The notes under the pieces: generated by a model | The model's input: the letters and a program-made list of their open reading frames with translations, nothing else | Told to the model about the DNA's origin: nothing | Database searches by the model: none | In this document: piece after piece, positions 34,295-43,135 of the stretch | Position numbering within the stretch: the stretch's first letter is position 1 | How the letters are laid out: each line of letters starts with the position of its first letter | Assembly: GCF_014206975.1 (NCBI RefSeq) | Contig: NZ_JACHOU010000004.1 | Coordinates: forward strand, 186,001-250,000 | Length of the DNA: 64,000 bases | DNA from: Aminobacter aganoensis | Lineage (GTDB): Bacteria > Pseudomonadota > Alphaproteobacteria > Rhizobiales > Rhizobiaceae | Direction of reading: 5' to 3' | Made by a program: the position numbers and the translations under genes

Positions 34295-34558
34295 ATGACC
34301 GAGAAGAAGCCCCATCAGCCGCCGAGGCGCAAGATTTCGATCCTGGGGCGCGAGTTCCGCATGCCGCAATCGCGGGGTGTCCGCATCGGACTTGGCATCG
34401 CCCTTTGCTTCCTGGGCCTGCTCGGATTCTTGCCGGTGCTCGGTTTCTGGATGATTCCGCTCGGCCTGCTGATTCTCTCTCACGAGTTCCACGTCGTGCG
34501 GCGCGTGCGCCGCCGGCTGATCGTCTGGTGGGAGCGGCGCCGGCGTCCGGCTGAATGA
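34295..34558 (+). CDS. Small membrane protein
   Basis: An 87-residue protein with a basic N-terminus (KKPHQPPRRKISILGREFRM), two closely spaced hydrophobic segments (RIGLGIALCFLGLLGFLPVL and FWMIPLGLLILS, with GF between) and a very basic C-terminus (RRVRRRLIVWWERRRRP). It looks like an inner-membrane hairpin with both ends in the cytoplasm, similar to short proteins of the PGPGW type. The ATG at 34295 was preferred because GCGGGA lies just upstream; the ATG at 34274 would add seven residues. No function is known to me. Confidence 0.7.
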   Translation: MTEKKPHQPPRRKISILGREFRMPQSRGVRIGLGIALCFLGLLGFLPVLGFWMIPLGLLILSHEFHVVRRVRRRLIVWWERRRRPAE

Positions 34559-34705
34559 GGCAGATGGAGGCGGCAGGCGCGTCCTGGCTGCCCAACGGCA
34601 TCGATCGAGGGCGCCTTCTCCAAAACCGATGGGGAAACAAGCTTCCCCGCTTGACGCCGGAATCCTGGCAACCTATTGGAGCCGTGTAGACGCCCGAAGC
34701 GGCGA

Positions 34706-34779
34706 GGCCTCGTGGCGGAGTGGTTACGCAGAGGACTGCAAATCCTTGCACCCCGGTTCGATTCCGGGCGAGGCCTCCA
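34706..34779 (+). tRNA. tRNA-Cys (anticodon GCA)
   Basis: A 74-nt gene from GGCCTCG to CGAGGCC-T-CCA. The D-arm TGGCGGAGTGGTTACGCA, the anticodon loop ACTGCAAAT with GCA, and the T-arm CCCGGTTCGATTCCGGG are all present. It lies between the small membrane protein and the methyltransferase gene. Confidence 0.95.
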
Positions 34780-34858
34780 GCTTCCTCGGCAACCGCCGCC
34801 GAGGACCGAATTCGGGCACAGTTTTGCGCGTCATGCGCCGAAGGCGGGCCTGTTGAAT

Positions 34859-35533
34859 ATGAACGCTGATTTTTCCGAACGTCGCGTGAAGATGGTGGAC
34901 GGCCAGGTCCGCACCACCGACGTGACCGACGCTGCCATCCTGTCCGCCATGCTTTCGGTGCCGCGCGAGGCATTCGTCGACAGCGCCCAGCGCGAGCTTG
35001 CCTATATCGACGAGGATCTGCGCTACGGCGCGACCGCCGACAGCGACCAGCCGCGCTACCTGATGGAGCCGTCGCCTTTCGCCAAGCTCGCGCAACTGGC
35101 CGAGATCGGCCCGCGCGACTTCGTGCTCGATGTCGGCAGCGGCACTGGCTATTCCTCGGCCGTGCTGTCGCAGCTCGCCAGCTCGGTGATCGCGCTCGAA
35201 AGCGATCCGACGCTCGCGGCAACCGCCACCTCGACGCTTTCCTCGCTCGGCTGCGACAACGTGGTGGTGGTCTCCGGGCCGCTTGCCGCAGGCTATGCCT
35301 CGCAGGCCCCCTATGACGTCATTTTCGTCGGCGGCAGCGTCGAGCAGGTGCCTGATGCGCTGCTTGCCCAGCTCAAGGAGGGCGGCCGCCTGGTCGCCGT
35401 CGAAGGGCGCGGAAACGCCGGCGTGGCCAGCATTTTCCTCAAGACAGGCGGCAATGTGACGGCCCGCCGGGCCTTCAATGCGGCAGTTAAGCCACTACCT
35501 GGCTTCAATCGCACACGCGAATTTGAGTTCTGA
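34859..35533 (+). CDS. Protein-L-isoaspartate O-methyltransferase family protein
   Basis: A 224-residue SAM-dependent methyltransferase of the PCMT family. The opening RRVKMVDGQVRTTDVTDAAI and the SAM-binding motif VLDVGSGTGYSSAVL (about residues 88-102) are typical, as are APYDVIFVGGSVEQVP and LKEGGRLVAVEG. It belongs to the alphaproteobacterial subgroup found next to tolC and is distinct from the canonical pcm at 61537. Canonical Pcm repairs isoaspartyl residues; activity of this group is less certain. The ATG at 34859 matches the family N-terminus; the frame is open earlier through the tRNA gene. Confidence 0.88.
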   Translation: MNADFSERRVKMVDGQVRTTDVTDAAILSAMLSVPREAFVDSAQRELAYIDEDLRYGATADSDQPRYLMEPSPFAKLAQLAEIGPRDFVLDVGSGTGYSSAVLSQLASSVIALESDPTLAATATSTLSSLGCDNVVVVSGPLAAGYASQAPYDVIFVGGSVEQVPDALLAQLKEGGRLVAVEGRGNAGVASIFLKTGGNVTARRAFNAAVKPLPGFNRTREFEF

Positions 35534-35700
35534 CCGCCTTTTTCTTGCGGTGCGCAACGCGTCGTGATGTTCTAAGAACCGGACGAGGGTGATTTGATTC
35601 TGGACTGTTTTGGTCTGGAATCAGCGCTTTAGGCCGGATCCGGCGAGGGGCATTATGGCTGCCTCAGGGCAGTTCGCCGCAGAATGAATGAGGGACGCGC

Positions 35701-37083
35701 GTGTCGTTTTTCCGTAAAAGTGTGTTTGCTGTAGCCTTGGTATCCGCAACGGCCCTGTCGCCGTTGTCTGCCTCCGCCGAAACGATCCTCGGAGCTTTGG
35801 CAAAGGCCTATCAGAACAACTCCCAGCTCAATTCGGCCCGCGCCGGCGTGCGCGTCACCGATGAAAACGTCGCGATCGCCAAGTCAGGCTGGCGGCCGAC
35901 CATCAATGGTTCCGCCAGCATCGACTATTCGACGACGCGGCGGAATTCCTCGACCAGCCATCTCACGACCGGCTCGTTCGGGGTCGAGATTCGCCAGTCG
36001 CTGTTCGACGGCTTCCAGACCAAGAACAACGTCGCCGCCGCGGAAGCACGTGTGCGCGCCTCCAACGAGAGCCTGCGCAACACCGAGCAGAACATCCTGT
36101 TCAATGCCGCAAGCGCCTACATGGACGTGATCCGCGACCGCCAGGTGGCGGCGCTGACCGAGCGCAACCTGCAGTTCCTGAGCGAGCAGGTGCGGGCCGC
36201 GCGTTCGCGCTTCGACGTCGGCGAGGGCACTCGCACAGACGTCGCCCAGGCCGACGCATCGCGCTCGGCGGCACTCGCCCAGCTCAGCGCTGCCCGTGCC
36301 CAGGCGCTGTCGAGCGCTGCCATCTATCGTCAGATCGTCGGCGACGAGCCGAAGAACCTGAAGGCGGCATCGCCGCTCGCCAAGCTTCTGCCCAGGAGCC
36401 TGGACGGCGCGGCCTCCATCGCCGCCGATCAGCACCCGGCGATCCTTGCCACCGAACATCTTGTCGATGCCGCGGGCTTCTCGGTGAAGTCGGCGGAAGG
36501 CGCATTGCTGCCGCAACTGTCGGCCTCGGCCGGTGTTTCCCAGATTCATCGCGACAATGCACCGGCCAGCACGACGTCTCCCGATGGCTGGTCGACGTCG
36601 GCCAATATCGGCGCGACGCTGACCGTGCCGATCTACCAGGGTGGCCGGGCCTCGGCGACCGTGCGCCAGTCCAAGGAATCGCTTGGCCAGGCCCGCATCG
36701 AAGTCGATGTCAGCCGTGACCAGGTGCGTGCGGCGGTGACCTCCGCCTGGACGCAGTACACTGCGGCCCGCGAAGCCGTTGCAGCCAATCGCGAAGTGAT
36801 CTCGGCTGCACAGCTCGCGCTCAGCGGCGTTGTCGAGGAACGCAACGTCGGCCAGCGCACCACGCTCGACGTGCTGAACGCCCAGAAGGATGTCATCGAC
36901 GCCCAAATCAACCTGGCGACCGCCGAGCGCGATGTGGTGGTTGCGAGCTATGCCATCCTGTCGGCCGCGGGCAACCTGTCGGTCGAGCGTCTCGGGCTGA
37001 ATGTCACCAAGTACCGGCCGGAAGAGCACTTCAACGCCGTCAAGGACAAGTGGATCGGACTGCGGACGCCGGACGGCCGCTGA
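35701..37083 (+). CDS. tolC: TolC family outer-membrane efflux channel, GTG start
   Basis: A 460-residue outer-membrane channel that completes tripartite efflux pumps and type I secretion. A signal peptide (SVFAVALVSATALSPLSASA) is cleaved near residue 26. The two TolC repeat halves are seen: TILGALAKAYQNNSQLNSAR and later GATLTVPIYQGGRASATVRQ, with long periplasmic coiled-coil helices between (VRAARSRFDVGEGTRTDVAQ and VEERNVGQRTTLDVLNAQKD). The start codon is GTG. No pump genes are adjacent. The order methyltransferase-tolC-popZ-valS is one I recall as conserved in Rhizobiales. Confidence 0.93.
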   Translation: MSFFRKSVFAVALVSATALSPLSASAETILGALAKAYQNNSQLNSARAGVRVTDENVAIAKSGWRPTINGSASIDYSTTRRNSSTSHLTTGSFGVEIRQSLFDGFQTKNNVAAAEARVRASNESLRNTEQNILFNAASAYMDVIRDRQVAALTERNLQFLSEQVRAARSRFDVGEGTRTDVAQADASRSAALAQLSAARAQALSSAAIYRQIVGDEPKNLKAASPLAKLLPRSLDGAASIAADQHPAILATEHLVDAAGFSVKSAEGALLPQLSASAGVSQIHRDNAPASTTSPDGWSTSANIGATLTVPIYQGGRASATVRQSKESLGQARIEVDVSRDQVRAAVTSAWTQYTAAREAVAANREVISAAQLALSGVVEERNVGQRTTLDVLNAQKDVIDAQINLATAERDVVVASYAILSAAGNLSVERLGLNVTKYRPEEHFNAVKDKWIGLRTPDGR

Positions 37084-37114
37084 CCTCCAGCGCACCGGGT
37101 GCGGAAATTGAAAC

Positions 37115-37148
37115 GGGCGTCTGCTTTAGCGAGCGGACGCCCTTTCTC
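37115..37148 (+). terminator. Terminator after tolC
   Basis: GGGCGTC and GACGCCC pair with an inner GCT/AGC extension and are followed by TTTCTCG. It starts 31 bases after the tolC stop. Confidence 0.65.
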
Positions 37149-37307
37149 GTTGGCGGCCACGGATTGCGCGGTAATCTGTTGAAATCGCCGGGGCTGTCCG
37201 ATTGGGGATTCTCGAAGGGGAATCAGTCGGCTACGCTAAGGTCCTGATTCGAAGCCCGTTTCGACGGGCGGGTTTTGTAACCTGTCACAAAGGCGGCGGA
37301 TGTGACG

Positions 37308-38033
37308 ATGGCCCAGGCTAGCAGCGCTCAGCGCGAACCCTCGATGGAAGAGATACTCGCTTCCATTCGCAGGATCATCGAGGACAACGACACCGGACGA
37401 CGTCCGGCAGTCGACTTTGAGCAGATGCGCCCGGAGCCGGAAGACGATCGCGGCGACCGCAACATCATCGAGGTCGAGGCGTTCAGGGCCGAGCTGCAGG
37501 CCAAGCCGGCGACGGTTCGCCCCGCTGAACCCGCGCAGGCCCCGACGGTGGCCGAAACCAAGGCACCCGAGCCCAGCGCCGTGACGTGGCCGTCGGCCGA
37601 GCAGAAGCCGGCCATCGCCGAAACGAATGTCGAAAATGCCCCTGCGTTGCCTCGGACCACGGCGAGCTGGGCACCAAAGTCCACCCTTGCGGTAGAGCAG
37701 ATGGAGCGCCTGGCCGGCCCGGCGCGGGAGCCCGAGGTCGAGGCTCCGGCGGCGGCGACGGTCGAGCCTGTTGCCTCGCCGATCGAACAGGCAGCTGCCG
37801 AGGAGCCGTTTGCGGTGAAGCCCGCGATCATTTCCGAACAGGCCGGCCGCCAGGTGTCGGCCGCCTTCGGCGAGCTCAACGACGCCTACGCGGCGCGCAG
37901 CCGCAAGTCGTTCGACGACATTGCTGCCGAAATGATGCGGCCGATGCTGCAGGATTGGCTCGACAACAACCTGCCGACGCTGGTCGAGCGGCTGGTACGC
38001 GAAGAGATCGAGCGCGTGGCCCGCGGCGTTTAG
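37308..38033 (+). CDS. popZ: PopZ-like polar organising protein (DUF2497)
   Basis: A 241-residue protein with the PopZ layout: a conserved N-terminal helix (SMEEILASIRRIIEDND, residues 12-28), a long Pro/Ala/Glu-rich acidic disordered middle, and C-terminal helices (RKSFDDIAAEMMRPMLQDWL, then LPTLVERLVREEIERVARG) that oligomerise. In Caulobacter, PopZ forms a polar hub that tethers the chromosome origin and signalling proteins; in Rhizobiales it marks the growing pole. The ATG at 37308 was preferred over a GTG two codons upstream. A terminator separates it from valS. Confidence 0.87.
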   Translation: MAQASSAQREPSMEEILASIRRIIEDNDTGRRPAVDFEQMRPEPEDDRGDRNIIEVEAFRAELQAKPATVRPAEPAQAPTVAETKAPEPSAVTWPSAEQKPAIAETNVENAPALPRTTASWAPKSTLAVEQMERLAGPAREPEVEAPAAATVEPVASPIEQAAAEEPFAVKPAIISEQAGRQVSAAFGELNDAYAARSRKSFDDIAAEMMRPMLQDWLDNNLPTLVERLVREEIERVARGV

Positions 38034-38059
38034 CGATTTCGGCCTTGCCGACATGAAAG

Positions 38060-38082
38060 CGCCGCCTTCGGGCGGCGTTTTC
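38060..38082 (+). terminator. Terminator after popZ
   Basis: CGCCGCC and GGCGGCG arms with a TTCG tetraloop, followed by TTTT. It is 27 bases after the popZ stop. Confidence 0.8.
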
Positions 38083-38176
38083 GTTCCCGGTTGCGGCAGG
38101 CCGTGCTGTTGACTTGCCCGCACCCATCCGATTTACACCGGACCAGCAAAATCCGGACCAAACGGAACCAATTCCG

Positions 38177-40960
38177 ATGCTTGAGAAGACCTACGACGCC
38201 AAGACCGTCGAACCCAAGATTGCCAAGGCCTGGGAAGACGCCGATGCCTTCAAGGCCGGCGCGGGGGCTGCCGAGGGCGCGGAGCCGTTCACCATCGTGA
38301 TCCCGCCGCCCAACGTCACCGGCTCGCTGCATATGGGCCACGCGCTGAACAACACGCTGCAGGACATCCTCGTCCGCTTCGAGCGCATGCGCGGCAAGAA
38401 CGTGCTCTGGCAGCCGGGCATGGACCATGCCGGCATCGCCACCCAGATGGTGGTCGAGCGCAAGCTGATGGAAAAGCAGATCCATCGCCGCGACCTGACC
38501 CGCGAGCAGTTCGTCGACAAGGTCTGGGAGTGGAAGGACGAATCCGGCGGCATGATCTTCAACCAGCTGAAGCGGCTGGGTGCCTCCTGCGACTGGTCGC
38601 GCGAGCGGTTCACCATGGACGAGGGCCTGTCGAAGGCGGTCATCGAGGTCTTCGTCACGCTGCACAAGCAGGGCCTGATCTACAAGGACAAGCGCCTTGT
38701 GAATTGGGACCCCAAATTGCTGACGGCGATCTCCGATCTCGAGGTCGAGCAGCATGAGGTCAACGGCAGCCTCTGGCACTTCCGCTATCCGGTCGAGGGC
38801 GAGGTCTACGATCCCGAAAACCCTGCGACCTATATAAGCGTCGCCACGACCCGGCCCGAGACGATGCTGGGCGACACCGCGGTTGCCGTGCACCCCGACG
38901 ACAAGCGGTATGCGGCGCTCGTCGGCAGGAACGTCGTGCTGCCGATCGTCGGCCGCAAGATTCCCGTCGTCGCCGATGAATATTCCGACCCGGAAAAGGG
39001 GTCGGGCGCGGTCAAGATCACGCCGGCGCACGACTTCAACGACTTCGAGGTTGGCAAGCGCCACAATCTGCCGGCGATCAACATCCTCACCGTCGAGGCA
39101 AACATCAACATCGCCGACAACGAGGAATTCCTCGAAGGTGTCGAGCGCAGCGACATGCGCGACGGTGTCTGGGCGCAGCTTCACGGCCTCGACCGCTTCG
39201 CCGCGCGCAAACTGGTCGTCCAGATCATGGAAGAGGGCGGTTTCCTCGACAAGATCGAGCCGCATAAGCACATGGTGCCGCATGGCGATCGTGGCGGCGT
39301 GCCGATCGAGCCATATCTGACCGACCAGTGGTGGGTCAATGCCGCCGAAATGGCCAAGCCCGCCATCCGCAGCGTGCGCGAGGGCCGCACCAACTTCGTG
39401 CCCAAGAACTGGGAAAAGACCTATTTCGACTGGATGGAGAACATCCAGCCCTGGTGCGTGTCGCGCCAGCTGTGGTGGGGTCACCAGATCCCGGCCTGGT
39501 ACGGTCCGGACGGCCACGTCTTCGTCGAACGCACCGAGGAAGAGGCCCTCGACGCGGCCATCCAGCATTATCTCGCCCTCGACGGGCCGTGGAAGGCCTG
39601 GGTCGAGGAGCAGCTCGAGAATTTCGAGCCCGGCAAGATCCTGACCCGCGACGAGGACGTGCTCGACACCTGGTTCTCGTCGGCGTTGTGGCCGTTTTCG
39701 ACGCTCGGCTGGCCCGACAAGACGCCCGAACTCGACACCTACTACCAGACCGACGTTCTGGTGACCGGCTTCGACATCATCTTCTTCTGGGTCGCCCGGA
39801 TGATGATGATGGGCCTGCATTTCATGGACGAAGAGCCGTTCCACACGGTCTATGTCCATGCGCTGGTCCGCGACAAGAGCGGCCAGAAGATGTCGAAGTC
39901 GAAGGGCAACGTCATCGATCCAATCGAACTGGTCGACGAATACGGCGCCGATGCCTTGCGCTTCACATTGGCGATCATGGCAGCCCAGGGCCGCGACGTG
40001 AAGCTCGACCCGGCGCGCATCGCCGGCTATCGCAACTTCGGCACCAAGCTCTGGAACGCCACGCGCTTTGCCGAGATGAACGGCGTGGCGCGCAACGACG
40101 AGTTCTGGCTCAACGATGCCAAGCTCACCGTCAACCGCTGGATCCTGACCGAACTCACCCGCGCCACGCGCGAGGTGACGGCTTCGATCACCAGCTACCG
40201 CTTCAACGAGGCGGCCGGTGCTGCCTACCGCTTCGTCTGGAACACCTTCTGCGACTGGTACCTGGAACTGCTGAAGCCGATCTTCATGGGCGAGGACGAG
40301 GCAGCCAAGGCCGAAAGCCAGGCCGTCGCGGCGTTCGTGCTCGACGAGATCTACAAGCTGCTGCATCCGATGATGCCGTTCATGACCGAGGAGTTGTGGG
40401 CGCATACCGCGGGCGAGGGCAAGGAGCGCTCGTCGCTGCTCTGCCATGCGGCCTGGCCGGCGCCCGACTTCGAGGATGCGGCGGCCGCAGCCGAGATCAA
40501 CTGGCTGGTCGACCTGGTCAGCGGAATCCGCTCGGTGCGTTCGGAGATGAACGTGCCGCCGGCGGCAATCGCGCCCCTGGTCTTCGTCGGCGCCAATGAC
40601 GAGACGCTGGAGCGCCTCAAGCGCCACCAGTCGGCGATCGCGCGCCTGGCCCGTGTCGGCGAGATCACGCACGAGGCGGCAGCGCCCAAGGGCGCCGCTC
40701 AGATCGTCGCCGGTGAGGCGACAGCATGCCTGCCGCTCGGCAGCCTGATCGACCTGACGGCCGAAGCCGCGCGCCTGCAGAAGGAGTTGGCTAAGACGAC
40801 GGAGGAGATCGCCCGGCTGCACAAGAAGCTGTCGAACGAAAAATTCGTCGCTTCCGCGCCCGAGGAGATTGTCGCCGCCGAGCGCGAAAAGCTCGACGAC
40901 TATCGCCAGACGCAGGAAAAACTCGACACCGCGCTGTCGCGGGTTCGCGACGCCGGCTGA
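38177..40960 (+). CDS. valS: Valyl-tRNA synthetase (ValS)
   Basis: Charges tRNA-Val. The 927-residue class I synthetase carries the HIGH motif as HMGH (NVTGSLHMGHALNNT, about residues 48-60), an editing domain (ATTRPETMLGDTAVAVHPDD, about 225-244) that hydrolyses mischarged Thr-tRNA-Val, the KMSKS motif in KMSKSKGNVIDP near 572 and a C-terminal coiled coil (about 860-927: LQKELAKTTEEIARLHKKLS) that contacts tRNA. The ATG at 38177 starts the conserved N-terminus; the frame is open 21 codons more. The length is normal. Confidence 0.97.
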   Translation: MLEKTYDAKTVEPKIAKAWEDADAFKAGAGAAEGAEPFTIVIPPPNVTGSLHMGHALNNTLQDILVRFERMRGKNVLWQPGMDHAGIATQMVVERKLMEKQIHRRDLTREQFVDKVWEWKDESGGMIFNQLKRLGASCDWSRERFTMDEGLSKAVIEVFVTLHKQGLIYKDKRLVNWDPKLLTAISDLEVEQHEVNGSLWHFRYPVEGEVYDPENPATYISVATTRPETMLGDTAVAVHPDDKRYAALVGRNVVLPIVGRKIPVVADEYSDPEKGSGAVKITPAHDFNDFEVGKRHNLPAINILTVEANINIADNEEFLEGVERSDMRDGVWAQLHGLDRFAARKLVVQIMEEGGFLDKIEPHKHMVPHGDRGGVPIEPYLTDQWWVNAAEMAKPAIRSVREGRTNFVPKNWEKTYFDWMENIQPWCVSRQLWWGHQIPAWYGPDGHVFVERTEEEALDAAIQHYLALDGPWKAWVEEQLENFEPGKILTRDEDVLDTWFSSALWPFSTLGWPDKTPELDTYYQTDVLVTGFDIIFFWVARMMMMGLHFMDEEPFHTVYVHALVRDKSGQKMSKSKGNVIDPIELVDEYGADALRFTLAIMAAQGRDVKLDPARIAGYRNFGTKLWNATRFAEMNGVARNDEFWLNDAKLTVNRWILTELTRATREVTASITSYRFNEAAGAAYRFVWNTFCDWYLELLKPIFMGEDEAAKAESQAVAAFVLDEIYKLLHPMMPFMTEELWAHTAGEGKERSSLLCHAAWPAPDFEDAAAAAEINWLVDLVSGIRSVRSEMNVPPAAIAPLVFVGANDETLERLKRHQSAIARLARVGEITHEAAAPKGAAQIVAGEATACLPLGSLIDLTAEAARLQKELAKTTEEIARLHKKLSNEKFVASAPEEIVAAEREKLDDYRQTQEKLDTALSRVRDAG

Positions 40961-41326
40961 CGATTCGAGGTCGAAATCCTGCCGCGGAATGACGCTGCGG
41001 CAGGACCGTCTTTTGCTACCGGAATGGCCATGCCGCAGCGTAAATTGTGGTCAATGTAACCATTTCGCGCCTGATTGTTGCCATAATGTAACAAGGCGCT
41101 GATATACCCCCAAAAATGCCGATTTCCGGGCAAGCTTCTCCGGAATTTCCTGGAAATCTTTCCGTCGGCATAGCGAATCCACCAAAATTGACGTTTGCGT
41201 AAGAGGAAGGTTGGCGGCGACGGCCGAGCCTGGCTCCGGCGCTGCGGCGTTTGCAAAAAATCAATGTTGCGTGATCAGAATGAAATCGGTCAATTCTCAT
41301 CGCGAGCATTCGGGAGAGGACACAAA
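40961..41326. other. Intergenic region upstream of the FadL-like gene
   Basis: Contains the valS terminator and then about 310 bases that are AT-rich for this genome. Two ATGTAAC repeats lie about 34 bases apart, and a perfect 13-base palindrome ATTTCC-T-GGAAAT is at 41145-41157. A TTGACG hexamer near 41189 may be a -35 element. The long leader ends in a strong GGGAGAGGA ribosome-binding site. No gene is evident. Confidence 0.4.
40977..41014 (+). terminator. Terminator after valS
   Basis: TCCTGCCGC and GCGGCAGGA form a nine-bp stem with an 11-base loop, followed by CCGTCTTTT. It lies 17 bases after the valS stop. Confidence 0.7.
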
Positions 41327-42436
41327 ATGAACATTTCGCGTCTTAAAGCGCTGCTGGGGGCAACTGCGCTGACGATCATTGCGGCAGGCGCAGCCCAGGC
41401 TGGCGGCTTCAGCCGTGGCACGGCCGATACGGATATTCTGTACGAGCAGGGCAATTTCAACCTGCGCACCAGCATGACGGTGGTTAGTCCGGACCGTAAG
41501 TTTACAGTGAATACCTCCCCGGATGGGACGGGTTATGATTACTCCGACACCTATGTTGTTCCTTCAGCAGCGGTGAAGTTCAAGATATTCGACGAGCTTT
41601 CATGCGCGGGCACTGTGAGTATGCCCTATGGCGGCGGTGTTACGTATGGCCCCGGAGGTAATGGAACGCTGTTCAAGCGTGACGAAGACTTCACCGTTAT
41701 GGAATACGGGGCAACCTGTGCATTCCAGTATGAGCTTGGCAAGGGACGCATTTCGGTGCTGGGCGGCGCTTTCATTGAAAGCGTCGACTACAATCTCGTC
41801 GGTCAGAACGGGTTGGTAACGGTCGACTTGCAGGATCAGGATTTTGGTTGGCGTGCAGGAATTGCGTACGAAATTCCTGAAATCGCGCTTCGTGCCCAGT
41901 TGATGTATCGCTCTAGCACGAATGTCGCGGCTGAAGGTACCACAAATGGAGCTCCGGTTGCGCAGGGCTTTGCTGAACTCCCCCAGAGCGTTGAACTTAA
42001 GGTTCAGAGCGGCATAGCACCGGGTTGGCTTGCCTACGGCAGTATCAAGTGGACGGACTGGTCGGTCAACGAACGATTGGTCCTTGTTTTGAACAAGTTT
42101 GCTCCCCCCGGTGCGGCAACCAGAGTTGATACCTACAACTGGCAAGACGGGTGGACTGTCACCGGCGGCATTGGTCACTCATTTAGTGACTCTATAGCCG
42201 GTACCGTCTTTGCGACCTGGGATCGCGGAGTCAGCACTGGCTGGGATCTGCATACCGATACCTACACCATCGGCACCGGCATATCTCTCAAGGACAAGAT
42301 TGGCGGCGAGTTGCGCGCAGGTGCTGGCGTGAGCTACCTCACGGCGGGCGAAGAGACGCAGTATGGTGGCGCCAACCGTGCTGTTGGCAATGACTGGGCA
42401 TTTGCCTTGTCGGGTGGCTATTCGGTCAAATGGTGA
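41327..42436 (+). CDS. Outer-membrane transport protein, OmpP1/FadL-like
   Basis: A 369-residue predicted beta-barrel with a signal peptide (KALLGATALTIIAAGAAQAG, cleaved near residue 23). The mature start GGFSRGTADTDILYEQGNFN, repeated aromatic beta-strands and a C-terminal Trp (YSVKW) indicate an outer-membrane barrel of the OmpP1/FadL/TodX family, which imports hydrophobic compounds such as fatty acids. Codon usage is less GC-biased than in the neighbours in the central part. Two Cys residues (SCAGTV, TCAFQYE) may form a disulfide. The ATG at 41327 follows GAGAGGA. A strong terminator follows. Confidence 0.82.
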   Translation: MNISRLKALLGATALTIIAAGAAQAGGFSRGTADTDILYEQGNFNLRTSMTVVSPDRKFTVNTSPDGTGYDYSDTYVVPSAAVKFKIFDELSCAGTVSMPYGGGVTYGPGGNGTLFKRDEDFTVMEYGATCAFQYELGKGRISVLGGAFIESVDYNLVGQNGLVTVDLQDQDFGWRAGIAYEIPEIALRAQLMYRSSTNVAAEGTTNGAPVAQGFAELPQSVELKVQSGIAPGWLAYGSIKWTDWSVNERLVLVLNKFAPPGAATRVDTYNWQDGWTVTGGIGHSFSDSIAGTVFATWDRGVSTGWDLHTDTYTIGTGISLKDKIGGELRAGAGVSYLTAGEETQYGGANRAVGNDWAFALSGGYSVKW

Positions 42437-43135
42437 CCACCTCCTCCTAACCCCTTCAAAAGCCGGGCCCTGCGCCCGGCTTTTTTGTTGCCGGCGTCCG
42501 TTTGCGTTTCGGAAACCATGGCGCGGCAAGTCGGCAACAGTTGTGACGATTCAGCAACACTTTTGCCTCAAGCTTTCGGCTAAGAAACCAAGCGGGGCAA
42601 TTGCCTATTTCCCGCCATAAACCCGGCGCACCCCGGATAGGTCTTCGGACCCGGGATGCCCGCGACGGGACATCGGACGATACGTGCAAGGGGCCGCAAT
42701 GCTGCGGCAGGAACAGGAATGAACGCCAAGGCGATCTTCAGGGCCAAGCTGCCGAGCCGTCATACGACGGCAGCCTCGGCGCATGCGCCTGCCTGTTCTT
42801 TGCCCGTGAGGTTTCGCGCCGCGCGCGGAAGTAGTCTTGATGTCGTCGGCGCCCGGTCGATGCCTTTGCGCGACCGCGGTTGCTTGCCTGAAGTTGGCCG
42901 TACTTTGGTCGAAAACAGCGCGCATCTTGACGCCATAGATGTTCAGGACATGGCGCGTCCGGCCGAGCGGATCGGCATGGCGCAGCCTGGTGTCGAACTC
43001 GCGGAGAGGGCGAAAGAGTGGAAGCCGTGCCTGACCGGACATCGGTCGGGGACGATCTGGAATTGTGCCGGAACCGCCCCGTCAGGCGGCGACGGCACGG
43101 TCACCCACCGAGGTGGGCGGAAGAAACACACTGCT
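42437..43135. other. Long region upstream of exoR
   Basis: About 700 bases between the porin gene and exoR. The first 50 hold the porin terminator. The rest has an in-frame open extension of exoR for 160 codons, but its composition and sequence do not look like a protein. A small CCCACC/GGTGGG hairpin lies just before the exoR start (43104-43117). The region probably holds a long exoR leader and promoter. Confidence 0.4.
42458..42486 (+). terminator. Terminator after the FadL-like gene
   Basis: AAAAGCCGGGC and GCCCGGCTTTTTT flank a short loop, a textbook intrinsic terminator 21 bases after the stop codon. The A-tract before the stem could make it work in both directions. Confidence 0.9.

Noticed and set aside
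38030-40822. A 930-codon open frame on the minus strand
   Set aside because: It is the antisense of valS, whose motifs are complete; high GC keeps the opposite strand open. The translation is Arg/His/Asp-rich without a domain.
42656-43135. N-terminal extension of exoR by 160 residues
   Set aside because: The signal peptide starts at 43136; the upstream part has no domain, is rich in Arg/Ala/Pro and would bury the signal peptide.
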